A DNA stretch of 11,028 nt from a bacterium (GCA_021813595.1 JAKAKF010000144.1:1-11028); one strand, 5' to 3'. Shown: positions 1 to 7,003, counted from the stretch's first letter. Numbers and translations are program-made. The notes: a model not told the origin generated them from the sequence alone.

Positions 1-61
1 CATTGACGCCGCTAAGAATTTCGGCTCTGGCTTCCGATGAAAATTTTAATTCTTTTGCCAT
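1..61 (-). CDS. groEL: Chaperonin GroEL, N-terminal fragment (runs off left edge)
   Basis: Only the first 20 codons are present, reading MAKELKFSSEARAEILSGVN, which matches the start of the 60-kDa chaperonin: MA-K-(E/D)-(L/I)-KF, then the 'R..(I/L)L.GV' stretch. GroEL forms the double heptameric ring that folds proteins in the cytoplasm with ATP and the GroES lid. The ATG is at 59-61 with a clear Shine-Dalgarno (TCAAAGGAGT on the minus strand, 71-80) at normal spacing. It lies 49 bases downstream of groES on the same strand, the classic groES-groEL operon order, so it should share the CIRCE-controlled promoter near 502-530. The identification rests on the short N-terminus plus the operon context; the rest of the gene is outside the window. 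Confidence 0.95.
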   Translation of the reverse strand, partial: MAKELKFSSEARAEILSGVN

Positions 62-110
62 AATTATTTTACTCCTTTGAATTTAAATTATTTAAATTTG
101 TATAAAATTC

Positions 111-401
111 CTATTTTTCGACAATAGCTAAAATGTCGTCTTCTTTCATAATGAGGTATTCTTTGTCGTCGATTTTAACGTCGTTGCCGGAATACTTCGC
201 AAATAAAACAATGTCGCCCACCTTAACGTCCATGGGAATTTTTTTTCCGTCTTCAGTAATCCTGCCGTTTCCCGCGGCTACGATTTTACCCTGCATAGGC
301 TTTTCTTTAGCAGAGTCCGGAATAAATAATCCTCCTTTTGTTTTTTCTTCTTCCTGAAGTCTTTCAACTAAGATTCTGTCCTGTAAGGGTTTAACTTTCA
401 T
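111..401 (-). CDS. groES: Co-chaperonin GroES (Cpn10)
   Basis: A full-length 96-residue GroES, the usual size. It forms the heptameric lid that caps the GroEL ring and closes the folding chamber. The family start '[11 protein letters not shown]' (about 4-14) is followed by the mobile loop that contacts GroEL (about 17-35, core GGLFIPD at 23-29). Next come the '[10 protein letters not shown]' strand (38-47), the roof-loop region '[14 protein letters not shown]' (50-63) and the conserved 'VLFAKYSG' and '[14 protein letters not shown]' strands to the C-terminus. The ATG at 399-401 has a strong Shine-Dalgarno (AAGGAGAAG on the minus strand, about 408-416). It is the first gene of the groES-groEL operon. 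Regulation is legible: a CIRCE operator and promoter lie just upstream, so HrcA repression relieved by heat or unfolded protein is expected. Nothing is missing or odd. Confidence 0.98.
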   Translation of the reverse strand: MKVKPLQDRILVERLQEEEKTKGGLFIPDSAKEKPMQGKIVAAGNGRITEDGKKIPMDVKVGDIVLFAKYSGNDVKIDDKEYLIMKEDDILAIVEK

Positions 402-467
402 AAACTTCTTCTCCTTATTAAATTATTAATTTATTTTAGTTTCTTGCAAAAGCCTTAGGCCGAATAA

Positions 468-494
468 TTAGCACTAATATTGTTTGAGTGCTAA
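468..494 (-). promoter_or_regulatory. CIRCE operator (HrcA binding site) of groESL
   Basis: Read on the minus strand this is TTAGCACTC, a 9-base spacer, then TAGTGCTAA. The CIRCE consensus is TTAGCACTC-N9-GAGTGCTAA, so it differs at a single base (first base of the second arm) and the spacer length is exact. HrcA binds CIRCE and represses chaperonin operons until unfolded protein titrates GroEL. The element sits 66 bases before the groES ATG and begins about 7 bases after the predicted -10 box, so it covers the expected transcription start and early leader, the usual repressing position. Because the promoter of the divergent ABC exporter is almost 190 bases away, HrcA probably controls only groESL. 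Confidence 0.95.
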
Positions 495-501
495 CTCTTT
501 T

Positions 502-530
502 AATATACACTTATGTTTTTAAAAAAACAA
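502..530 (-). promoter_or_regulatory. Predicted sigma70-type promoter of groES-groEL
   Basis: On the minus strand, -35 TTGTTT (525-530), a 17-base spacer and -10 TATATT (502-507) are visible. The start predicted 6-8 bases downstream falls at the edge of the CIRCE operator (468-494), giving a leader of roughly 90 bases. The spacing and the operator overlap make this convincing even though the -35 matches TTGACA only partly. The surrounding sequence is very AT-rich, so a chance match to the -35 is possible. Confidence 0.65.
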
Positions 531-679
531 TACTGTAAATCTTTCTATGATTATTGGAATTATAAAGCATTTTTTAAAATAAGTCAATTTAAATTAGATT
601 TTCTTTATTTTTTAAAATTTATTATCTATTTAATCTTATTTTCTCAATTTTATATTTTTTTTATTATTAATATCAAACA

Positions 680-688
680 TGATATAAT
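680..688 (+). promoter_or_regulatory. Predicted extended -10 promoter of the ABC exporter
   Basis: The sequence TGATATAAT at 680-688 is a perfect extended -10 (TG, one base, TATAAT). No good -35 is visible 17 bases upstream (only T/A-rich sequence), which is tolerated with an extended -10. A start near 694-696 would leave a leader of about 25 bases before the ATG at 720. This supports 720 rather than 513 as the translation start. It remains a pattern match in very AT-rich DNA. Confidence 0.5.
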
Positions 689-719
689 TAATTCATTAAC
701 AGCATCCTACTACAATACT

Positions 720-1442
720 ATGGAAAATTATATTCTGAACGTAAAAGATTTAACGAAAAATTTCGGCCGGCTTAAAGCCTTAAATAATCTCACTTTTAAT
801 ATAAAATACGGGGATTTTTTCGGACTCATAGGTCCTAACGGGGCCGGAAAATCAACCCTTTTGAAAATACTTTACGGCATAGTAATCCCCGATTCTGGCT
901 TTGTCGGCATAGAAGGCCTTAATCTTAAATACGATTATAAAAAGATTAAATATAACCTCGGCATTGTTCCTCAGGACGATAATTTAGACGAAGACTTAAG
1001 CGTTTATGAAAACCTTTTAATATATTCTATGTACTTCGGAATGCATAGAAAAGAATCTATGAAAAAATCAGCCGAAATCTTATTCTTTTTCGATTTAGAA
1101 GATAAAAAATATTCTAAGGTTGCCGATTTATCCGGCGGATTAAGAAGAAGGCTTATGATAGCAAGGGCGTTGATAAATAATCCTTCATTAATCATACTGG
1201 ATGAACCTACAAGCGGATTAGATCCGGAATACAGGCAGAATATCTGGGGCAGATTAAAAACTTTGAACGAAAAAGGTGTTACTATTCTTATGTCCACCCA
1301 CTATATGGAAGAAGCCGAAAAGCTTTTTAAAAATATGATAATATTAAATCACGGTAATATCGTAATGAGCGGAGCGGTTAACGATATTACCCTAAATAAA
1401 AAATCTTTAGAAGAAATCTTTCTCGATATCGCTAAAAATTAA
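720..1442 (+). CDS. NodI-like ABC transporter ATP-binding protein
   Basis: This cytoplasmic ATPase powers an ABC-2 type exporter. With the start at 720 it has 240 residues, usual for the NodI/DrrA/CcmA-like group. Visible motifs are Walker A GPNGAGKST (38-46), Q-loop 'GIVPQDDNLDEDLSVYENL' with Gln85, signature LSGGLRRRL (137-145), Walker B LIILDEP (157-163), D-loop SGLD (165-168) and switch His194 in 'MSTHYMEEAE'. The Q-loop wording with a following 'YFGM' closely resembles NodI, exporter of lipo-oligosaccharide Nod factors. With no nod genes here, the substrate is unknown, possibly a lipid, glycan or drug. The frame is open back to 513, but the family start, the upstream promoter and the odd composition of the extension favour 720. 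No convincing Shine-Dalgarno precedes either start. The stop codon touches the permease start, so the two are translated as a unit. Confidence 0.93.
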   Translation: MENYILNVKDLTKNFGRLKALNNLTFNIKYGDFFGLIGPNGAGKSTLLKILYGIVIPDSGFVGIEGLNLKYDYKKIKYNLGIVPQDDNLDEDLSVYENLLIYSMYFGMHRKESMKKSAEILFFFDLEDKKYSKVADLSGGLRRRLMIARALINNPSLIILDEPTSGLDPEYRQNIWGRLKTLNEKGVTILMSTHYMEEAEKLFKNMIILNHGNIVMSGAVNDITLNKKSLEEIFLDIAKN

Positions 1443-2240
1443 GTGAAAATAATAAAAAAAATAGCCGGTATAAATTCCAATTTAAGTTCAAAGTCTTTTA
1501 CCGTTTTTTATAGAAACTATATGGTCTGGCTTAAATATTACAAGCCGGGCGTAATAGGCGATATCCTTGAACCTCTTTTATATCTTGCCGCACTCGGTTT
1601 CGGCGTAGGCAAGTTTATACACAGCATAAACGGAATATCGTACGTTAAATATATCGTTCCGGGGATAATAGCATCGTCGTCGATGTATGCCGCGGCATTC
1701 GAATCTACGTTCGGCGCATATACTAGAATGGTTACAAACGGGATATACGAAGCTATTCTTCTTACGCCGGTTGGAATAGAAGACATAGTCGCCGGAGAAA
1801 TCCTCTGGGGAACGGCAAAGGCCTTTATGAGCGGAGCGGCAGTTTTGATAATAGGTACCGCTTTTGGATGGATTATATCCCCTTTCGTTTTTTTTATTCC
1901 GGTCATTATCGTTCTAAACGGCATTCTATTTTCTTCGTTATCTCTCTTAATAACGTCGTTTTCGCCGTCTTACGATTTTTTTTCCTATTATTTTACTATT
2001 GCAGTATCTACGATGTTTCTTTTTTCGGGAGTATTTTATCCGGTTTCATCCCTTCCTTATTTAGTAAAATATTTCGTTTATATTATGCCTTTATATTATA
2101 CGGTAAGCATTATGAGAATGCTGGACGAAGGCAGAATAAATCCTTTGACGTTGTCGGCCTATTTATCGGTTATAATATTATTCGCCCTTATATTTTTTTA
2201 CGCTTCCGTTTTCTTTATAAGAAAAAGAGTAATAAAATAA
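1443..2240 (+). CDS. NodJ-like ABC-2 type transporter permease
   Basis: This 265-residue membrane subunit pairs with the preceding ATPase. The N-terminus 'SFTVFYRNYMVWLKYYKPGVIGDILEPLLYL' region (18-48) is typical of NodJ/ABC-2 permeases: an amphipathic cytoplasmic segment entering the first helix. About six hydrophobic segments can be seen (roughly 41-58, 68-90, 113-140, 147-172, 180-200, 237-258). The ABC-2 hallmark 'SGVFYPVSSLPYLVKYFVY..PLYYTVSIMR' lies at 195-225. A basic tail (IRKRVIK) ends the protein, consistent with a cytoplasmic C-terminus. The start is a GTG at 1443-1445, immediately after the ATPase stop (1440-1442). No Shine-Dalgarno is clear, so translational coupling is likely. 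An internal ATG at codon 27 is too late, because it would remove the conserved N-terminal segment. The gene ends only 7 bases from the convergent dcd stop. The substrate cannot be deduced. Confidence 0.92.
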   Translation: MKIIKKIAGINSNLSSKSFTVFYRNYMVWLKYYKPGVIGDILEPLLYLAALGFGVGKFIHSINGISYVKYIVPGIIASSSMYAAAFESTFGAYTRMVTNGIYEAILLTPVGIEDIVAGEILWGTAKAFMSGAAVLIIGTAFGWIISPFVFFIPVIIVLNGILFSSLSLLITSFSPSYDFFSYYFTIAVSTMFLFSGVFYPVSSLPYLVKYFVYIMPLYYTVSIMRMLDEGRINPLTLSAYLSVIILFALIFFYASVFFIRKRVIK

Positions 2241-2247
2241 TTTATTC

Positions 2248-2793
2248 TTAAAGGCGGGGGAGGGTTATACCGACCTGGGACTGATATTTGCCCTTTTTGT
2301 CTTTATATGACGTTCTCGGCTCTTCTCCTTCAAAAAAAAGAACCTGGGCAATACCTTCATTGGCGTAAATTTTAGCCGGAAGAGGCGTAGTATTTGAAAT
2401 TTCCAGCGTTACGTACCCTTCCCATTCAGGCTCGAACGGTGTAACGTTAACTACTATTCCGCATCTTGCATAAGTAGATTTTCCAAGACAGATAGTTACC
2501 ACATTTCTCGGGATTTTAAAATATTCTACCGACCTGCCTAGAGCAAAAGAATTTGGAGGAACGATGCAGACATCTGACACTAAATCTACAAACGATTTCG
2601 GGTCGAAATTTTTAGGGTCTACGACGGTGTTGTTTATATTGGTGAATATTTTAAACTCGTTCGATATTCTTAAATCGTACCCGAAGGAAGATACGCCGTA
2701 AGATATAACGCCGTCCCTGACTTGAGAATTTTCGAAAGGCCTTATCATGCCGCCTTCCGCCATTTTTTCTATCCATATATCGTTTTTAATCAT
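2248..2793 (-). CDS. dcd: dCTP deaminase
   Basis: Dcd deaminates dCTP to dUTP, feeding dTMP synthesis through dUTPase and thymidylate synthase in the cytoplasm; it is a homotrimer of the dUTPase fold. The 181-residue protein carries '[13 protein letters not shown]' (35-47), the nucleotide/trimer motif '[23 protein letters not shown]' region (104-126) and '[24 protein letters not shown]' region (128-151). By alignment with the E. coli enzyme, Ser106 and Arg110 match its Ser111 and Arg115, and Glu131 matches catalytic Glu138, the loop between being two residues shorter. Some members of this superfamily are bifunctional (dCTP deaminase plus dUTPase) and sequence alone does not exclude that. The ATG at 2791-2793 has an AAGGG-type ribosome site about 12 bases upstream. 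The LOG-family gene ends 32 bases upstream on the same strand, so they are probably co-transcribed, a nucleotide-handling pair. Confidence 0.95.
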   Translation of the reverse strand: MIKNDIWIEKMAEGGMIRPFENSQVRDGVISYGVSSFGYDLRISNEFKIFTNINNTVVDPKNFDPKSFVDLVSDVCIVPPNSFALGRSVEYFKIPRNVVTICLGKSTYARCGIVVNVTPFEPEWEGYVTLEISNTTPLPAKIYANEGIAQVLFFEGEEPRTSYKDKKGKYQSQVGITLPRL

Positions 2794-2825
2794 ATTTTAT
2801 TGCAGCCCTTGCTTAATTACCGCTG

Positions 2826-3509
2826 TTATAAATTGAAATTTAATATATAATTAATTATTTCGTCCGGGTCATCCATTATCTTAATTATGTTGAAATCTTT
2901 TTCGGAGATGTAGGAATTGTGCAAGGTATTGCTTTTAATCCAGTCTATTAAGCCCGTCCAATAGTCCGAACCGTATAATATTACGGGGAACGGCTTTGTT
3001 TTATTGGTTTGTATCAGTTCTACGGTTTCAAAAAGTTCGTCTAAAGTTCCAAAACCTCCGGGCATCATTATATATGCGGAAGCATACCTTACCAGCATAA
3101 CTTTTCGGACGAAAAAATATTTGAACTCAAGCGTAACGTCGGCAAACCTGTTTAGGGTCTGCTCATGCGGAAGCTTAATATTTAATCCGACGGAACTTAC
3201 GTTTAAATTATGCTGTTCCTTAGCTTCCCTGCAACCTCTGTTTGCTGCTTCCATAACCCCAGGACCGCCTCCCGAAATTATAGAAAATCCTTTTAACGCA
3301 AGTTTATAAGCAATATCTTTAGTGTTTTGATATACGACGCCGTCTTCTTTAACTCTTGCGCTTCCGTATATAGTTACGGCAGGACATATCGACGGCAGTA
3401 TATCGAATCCGTCCACAAATTCTCCGATAATCCTGAAAAGCCGCCACGGTTCGGATTTATCTAAAGAGTTTAGTTCGTATCTTTTTATATTTTCTCTCTT
3501 AATGGACAT
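2826..3509 (-). CDS. LOG-family (TIGR00730-type) nucleotide phosphoribohydrolase
   Basis: A 227-residue Rossmann-fold protein of the LOG ('lysine decarboxylase'-mislabelled) family. Members hydrolyse the N-glycosidic bond of nucleoside 5'-monophosphates: LOG releases cytokinin bases, and the related PpnN of E. coli cleaves purine and pyrimidine nucleotides. The signature elements are 'VTIYGSARV' (45-53, first beta strand and phosphate-binding loop), 'SGGGPGVMEAANRG' (79-92), 'FFVRKVMLVRYASAYIMMPGG' (132-152, containing the conserved Arg/Lys) and PGGFGTLDELFE (150-161), whose Thr and Glu belong to the active-site motif PGGxGTxxE. The extra N-terminal 'PWRLFRIIGEFVDGFD' segment is typical of bacterial type-II LOGs. 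The ATG at 3507-3509 has no evident Shine-Dalgarno. Its natural substrate cannot be told from sequence; the pairing with dcd suggests nucleotide salvage or housecleaning. An actual lysine decarboxylase role is unlikely. Confidence 0.88.
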   Translation of the reverse strand: MSIKRENIKRYELNSLDKSEPWRLFRIIGEFVDGFDILPSICPAVTIYGSARVKEDGVVYQNTKDIAYKLALKGFSIISGGGPGVMEAANRGCREAKEQHNLNVSSVGLNIKLPHEQTLNRFADVTLEFKYFFVRKVMLVRYASAYIMMPGGFGTLDELFETVELIQTNKTKPFPVILYGSDYWTGLIDWIKSNTLHNSYISEKDFNIIKIMDDPDEIINYILNFNL

Positions 3510-3540
3510 ATTTTATTCTAAAAATTTTTAACGGCATATA

Positions 3541-3581
3541 GGTAGAAGGATGGCAATGACAAACATTGCCATCCTTCTACC
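3541..3581 (-). terminator. Perfect 18-bp inverted repeat downstream of the ferredoxin gene (possible terminator or mRNA-stabilising hairpin)
   Basis: The left arm (3541-3558, GGTAGAAGGATGGCAATG) and right arm (3564-3581) are exact reverse complements around a 5-base loop (ACAAA). The stem is much richer in G and C than the surrounding intergenic DNA. On the minus strand it lies 25 bases after the ferredoxin stop and 31 bases before the LOG start codon. Neither strand has a run of T directly after the stem (TATATGCC on minus, CGTAATTT on plus), so it is not a textbook intrinsic terminator. It could terminate weakly, protect the 3' end of an eno-ferredoxin message, or be a copy of a small dispersed palindromic repeat. 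Confidence 0.5.
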
Positions 3582-3606
3582 CGTAATTTAATAAAGCGTA
3601 AAAATT

Positions 3607-3885
<279 letters not shown>

Positions 3886-3908
3886 TTAATTTTATGGTTA
3901 TTTTTGTT

Positions 3909-5210
3909 TTAACTTAAACGGCTTCCGGCGCCTTTAAAAGCTTTAAGCCCTTTATATAAAGAATTGGCACCTAATTCTTCTTCTATCTGCAACAGCCTGT
4001 TATATTTCGCTACCCTTTCGGAACGGGCAGGCGCGCCGGTTTTAATTAATCCGGAATTTACGGCAACCGATAAATCGGAAATAAAAGTATCCTCCGTTTC
4101 TCCGGACCTGTGGGAAATAACGGCGCTCATATTATTTTTTTGAGTCAATTCTATGGCATCTAATGTTTGAGACAAAGAACCTATCTGGTTTAATTTTATT
4201 AAGACAGAGTTTATCGAATGGGAATCGACTGCCCTTGTTATGCGATTAGGATTTGTTACGGTCAGGTCGTCTCCTACTATTTGAACTTTGTCTCCAAGCT
4301 CTTTAAGCAAAAGGGAAAATCCGTTGAAATCGTCCTGCGCCATACCGTCTTCTATAGATATGATAGGAAACTTTTCGACGTAACCTGCATACATTGCAAC
4401 CATCTCGTCTGCTTCAAGCACGGTTTTTTTGCCTGCTTCTTTAAGCGTATATTTGCCGTTGGCATAAAACTCGCTTGCCGCAGGGTCTAAGGCGATAAAA
4501 ATATCCTTTCCAGGCTGGTATCTTGCTTTTTCTATGGCTTCCATTATTAATATTATCGCTTCCATATTGTTCTGGAGCTGCGGCGCAAATCCTCCTTCAT
4601 CGCCGACAGCCGTAGGCATATTTTTGTCGTCCAAAACTTTTTTAAGTTTTTGATAAACTTCCGCTCCCATTCTAAGGGCTTCTTCAAAGGATTTAGCTCC
4701 GGCGGGAACTATCATAAATTCTTGAAAATCAAGCATATTGTTTGCATGTTTTCCGCCGTTTAGAATATTCATCATAGGAACAGGCATAACATGAGTATTT
4801 ATACCTCCTAAGTAACGATAAAGAGGTATTTCCAATTCATTTGCCGAAGCAACCGCAGTAGCCAGCGAAACGGCTAAAATTGCATTTGCACCCAAATTAG
4901 ACTTATTCTGGGTGCCGTCAAGATTCATCATTATGTCGTCTATCAGTCTTTGGGAATAACTGTCTATACCGTTTAAAGATTTTGCTATGATATCGTTAAT
5001 TCCTTCTATAGCGGAATGAACCGATTTTCCACCATAAACCAAACTGTCGTTATCTCTTTTTTCATAGGCTTCGTATTCTCCGGTAGATGCCCCGGAAGGA
5101 ACGCAGGCAAAGCCGCTCATACCGCTCTCTAAAGAAACCTTAACGCTAATAGTCGGATTTCCTCTCGAGTCTAAAATCTGCCTCCCTTTTACATCGACAA
5201 TTTCACTCAT
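3909..5210 (-). CDS. eno: Enolase (phosphopyruvate hydratase)
   Basis: Enolase interconverts 2-phosphoglycerate and phosphoenolpyruvate in glycolysis and gluconeogenesis. At 433 residues it is standard bacterial length and looks intact. Visible elements are the N-terminal '[11 protein letters not shown]' (10-20), the mobile loop '[11 protein letters not shown]' (38-48), E164 in 'DFQEFM', catalytic E205 in 'GDEGGFAP', and the Mg2+ ligands D242 ('ALDPAASEF'), E287 ('SIEDGM') and D314 ('VGDDLTVTN'). Catalytic K339 in '[10 protein letters not shown]', 'SHRSGETED' (366-374, H367 and R368) and K390 in '[16 protein letters not shown]' complete the site. The ATG at 5208-5210 has an AGAGG ribosome site ten bases upstream. 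A promoter-like extended -10 is seen at 5271-5279 in the 97-base gap after the mutase gene, so eno probably heads its own unit with the ferredoxin gene behind it. Confidence 0.98.
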   Translation of the reverse strand: MSEIVDVKGRQILDSRGNPTISVKVSLESGMSGFACVPSGASTGEYEAYEKRDNDSLVYGGKSVHSAIEGINDIIAKSLNGIDSYSQRLIDDIMMNLDGTQNKSNLGANAILAVSLATAVASANELEIPLYRYLGGINTHVMPVPMMNILNGGKHANNMLDFQEFMIVPAGAKSFEEALRMGAEVYQKLKKVLDDKNMPTAVGDEGGFAPQLQNNMEAIILIMEAIEKARYQPGKDIFIALDPAASEFYANGKYTLKEAGKKTVLEADEMVAMYAGYVEKFPIISIEDGMAQDDFNGFSLLLKELGDKVQIVGDDLTVTNPNRITRAVDSHSINSVLIKLNQIGSLSQTLDAIELTQKNNMSAVISHRSGETEDTFISDLSVAVNSGLIKTGAPARSERVAKYNRLLQIEEELGANSLYKGLKAFKGAGSRLS

Positions 5211-5270
5211 TTTAGATTTTCCTCTGAAAAATAAAAATATTAGATTTAAATTTTAAGAAATAATTTAAGC

Positions 5271-5279
5271 ATTATAACA
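5271..5279 (-). promoter_or_regulatory. Predicted extended -10 promoter of eno-ferredoxin
   Basis: On the minus strand TGTTATAAT is a perfect extended -10 element. The best -35 is only TTTAGA with a 16-base spacer. Transcription would begin near 5263-5265, leaving a leader of about 54 bases before the enolase ATG. It fits the only sizeable gap upstream of eno, but the region is AT-rich and the call is by pattern only. Confidence 0.5.
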
Positions 5280-5308
5280 TTTTTTTTCTTTTTCTAAAAA
5301 TAGATTTT

Positions 5309-6799
5309 TTATAAACCGCCTATTTCCATCTTTACTTTATTTATGAGCCCTTCCGTTTTCTTCTTAGCCTTGCTTTCCGCATAAATTCTTAGGACGGGCT
5401 CCGTCCCGGAAGGGCGTATTAAAAGCCATGAACCGTCTTTGTATCCGAACTTAAAACCGTCTATAAAATTGGAAGAAACCAAATTATTTTTAAACGGTAT
5501 GCCGAAACTGCCGCTTTTCAGTTTTTCTATCAAACGCCTTTTCCTGTTGTCATCCAAATGCAAATCTTCCCTAACGTACGAATAAGGATAAGGTTCGTTA
5601 AATATGCCGTTTAAAATCTCATTTAAGTTTTTTCCGGTTTTAATTATAATTTTAAGGAGCAGAAGCGCGTTAAAAATACCATCCCTTTCAGGTAAATGAG
5701 AAGCTATACCTATTCCGCCGGATTCTTCGCCGCCCATAAATACATCGTTTCCGTCTTTCGTCATAAGAGCGGCAATATTTTTAAACCCTATCGGAACTTC
5801 ATGCAGTTCGATATTATGCTCTTTGCAGATATCGTCTATAGATTTAGATACGGAAACGGTTTTAACAACGCTGCCTGAACGGCCTTCCTTTATTAGATAA
5901 TCTAAAATTATCGAAAAAATTTTATGGGAATCGATAAAATTGCCTTCGCAATCTACCGCACCTATTCTATCGGCATCCCCATCGGTAGCAAAACCGACCG
6001 CAAACTTATTTTTAATACCTTTTTTTTTCAAAGACGATTTCAATTTATGCAGATTGCTGTCTATCGGTTCAGGATTCAATCCTGGAAACGCGGGATTGAC
6101 GGCATTGTTTATAGAGCTATGTTTAATAGAAAATTTTTTTAATACGGAAGACAGATATCCTATGCCGGCGCCGAACATCGGGTCTATAACAACTTCTAAC
6201 GTTTTTAATAAATCTTTATCCCCCCCGCCTACTGCTTTATCTAATTCAGTTAAATCAATTATGCGGCGTATGTAATCTTTCTTAAAATCGGCATACTGAA
6301 AATTATTATTGTCCGGATAATCTAATTCGGTCCGGCCGACATAATAGCTTTTGCCTTTGCTTTTTTTACTAAAATCGGAACCGTTGACTATTTTTTCTAT
6401 TTTTTTTACTTCGGATTCAAGCATAGAAGAGCCGAACGGGCTTTTGAATTTTAATCCGTTGAACATATAAGGATTATGGCTCGCGGTTATCATCACGCCG
6501 GCAGCGCATTTTTTGTATTTAACGAAGTAGGATAAAACGGGGGACGGACAAAAATTATCGCTCAATACGACTTTTATTCCCGAAGAAACAAGAGACTCGG
6601 CGGCGGCGGCGGCAAATTCTTTAGATAAAAACCTTGTATCGTAACCTATAGCAACGGTTTTTGAAGTATTATCTTTTAAATATTCTGCCAATGAATAACT
6701 GATGCGGCTGACGGCGTTAAACGTAAAATTATCCCCGATGATGCCTCTGAATCCGTCGGTGCCGAAGTTAATCGATATAGGCTGTAGTGCCGAAATCAT
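5309..6799 (-). CDS. Phosphoglucomutase/phosphomannomutase family protein (alpha-D-phosphohexomutase)
   Basis: This 496-residue enzyme of the phosphohexomutase superfamily moves phosphate between C1 and C6 of hexose phosphates, linking glycolysis to sugar-nucleotide and cell-envelope synthesis. All four domain signatures are present: N-terminal 'FGTDGFRG' (12-19), the phosphoserine loop 'ITASHNP' (104-110, S107 the phosphorylated residue), the metal loop 'DGDADR' (273-278), the sugar-binding loop 'GGEESGG' (356-362) and the phosphate-binding loop 'RPSGTEPVLRIYAES' (462-476). The FGTDGFRG start and GEESGG loop are shared by phosphoglucomutase and phosphomannomutase, so the preferred sugar cannot be fixed; phosphoglucosamine mutase (GlmM) is less likely given the GEESGG loop. 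The ATG at 6797-6799 has no Shine-Dalgarno but places the first motif at the usual distance from the N-terminus. A run of five identical GCC alanine codons (63-67) is a small curiosity. Confidence 0.93.
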   Translation of the reverse strand: MISALQPISINFGTDGFRGIIGDNFTFNAVSRISYSLAEYLKDNTSKTVAIGYDTRFLSKEFAAAAAESLVSSGIKVVLSDNFCPSPVLSYFVKYKKCAAGVMITASHNPYMFNGLKFKSPFGSSMLESEVKKIEKIVNGSDFSKKSKGKSYYVGRTELDYPDNNNFQYADFKKDYIRRIIDLTELDKAVGGGDKDLLKTLEVVIDPMFGAGIGYLSSVLKKFSIKHSSINNAVNPAFPGLNPEPIDSNLHKLKSSLKKKGIKNKFAVGFATDGDADRIGAVDCEGNFIDSHKIFSIILDYLIKEGRSGSVVKTVSVSKSIDDICKEHNIELHEVPIGFKNIAALMTKDGNDVFMGGEESGGIGIASHLPERDGIFNALLLLKIIIKTGKNLNEILNGIFNEPYPYSYVREDLHLDDNRKRRLIEKLKSGSFGIPFKNNLVSSNFIDGFKFGYKDGSWLLIRPSGTEPVLRIYAESKAKKKTEGLINKVKMEIGGL

Positions 6800-6852
6800 T
6801 TATTTTTATATAAAAATATCCGATAAAATAAAATTAAAATATTGCTATAAAA

Positions 6853-6881
6853 ATTTTAAATAATATCGGACTTAAAAGCAA
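6853..6881 (-). promoter_or_regulatory. Candidate promoter of the phosphohexomutase gene
   Basis: On the minus strand, TTGCTT (6876-6881), a 17-base spacer and TAAAAT (6853-6858) form a plausible -35/-10 pair. It sits in the 204-base gap between fdhE and the mutase, with the start predicted about 50 bases before the ATG. The -10 matches five of six consensus bases, the -35 only the invariant TTG. The gap also contains the inverted repeat AATCCAT-GG-ATGGATT (6924-6939) and several ATATCCGA-like words, without a recognisable regulator. Confidence 0.35.
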
Positions 6882-7003
6882 GAAATATTTGTAATTTATA
6901 TTTATAATGTTACCATAAACTACAATCCATGGATGGATTAATAATATGCAAATATCCGAAATTTTTGGAGCATTACCATTATTGTGCCATAAAGCCGTCG
7001 CCT

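Larger units (their letters stand above)
402..719. other. AT-rich divergent intergenic region between groES and the ABC exporter
   Basis: These 318 bases hold the groES Shine-Dalgarno, CIRCE, the groES promoter and, further right, an extended -10 promoter firing toward the exporter. From about 513 to 719 the DNA is nearly all A and T with long T-runs. An open frame in phase with the ATPase runs through it from an ATG at 513 and would encode a Phe/Ile/Leu/Tyr/Lys-rich, apparently hydrophobic 69-residue extension. I read that as a by-product of T-rich sequence: NodI-type ATPases begin directly at the segment encoded from 720, and the best plus-strand promoter lies inside the supposed coding stretch. 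I see no RNA gene or repeat here. Confidence 0.7.

Noticed and set aside
133..357. Plus-strand open frame opposite groES
   Set aside because: It is fully antisense to a confidently identified GroES and its composition mirrors that gene.
513..719. Possible small hydrophobic membrane protein or N-terminal membrane anchor encoded before the ABC ATPase
   Set aside because: Amino acids are those expected from T- and A-rich DNA in this frame, there is no ribosome site, and a good promoter for the downstream gene lies within it.
5281..5308. T-rich stretch after the mutase gene region as an intrinsic terminator
   Set aside because: On the minus strand, the relevant one, it reads as A-runs, and no stem precedes it; it is better explained as AT-rich promoter-proximal DNA.
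6598..6613. (CGG)5 trinucleotide repeat
   Set aside because: It encodes five alanines inside the mutase (residues 63-67) in a helix rich in small residues; too short to suggest phase variation and it preserves the frame.
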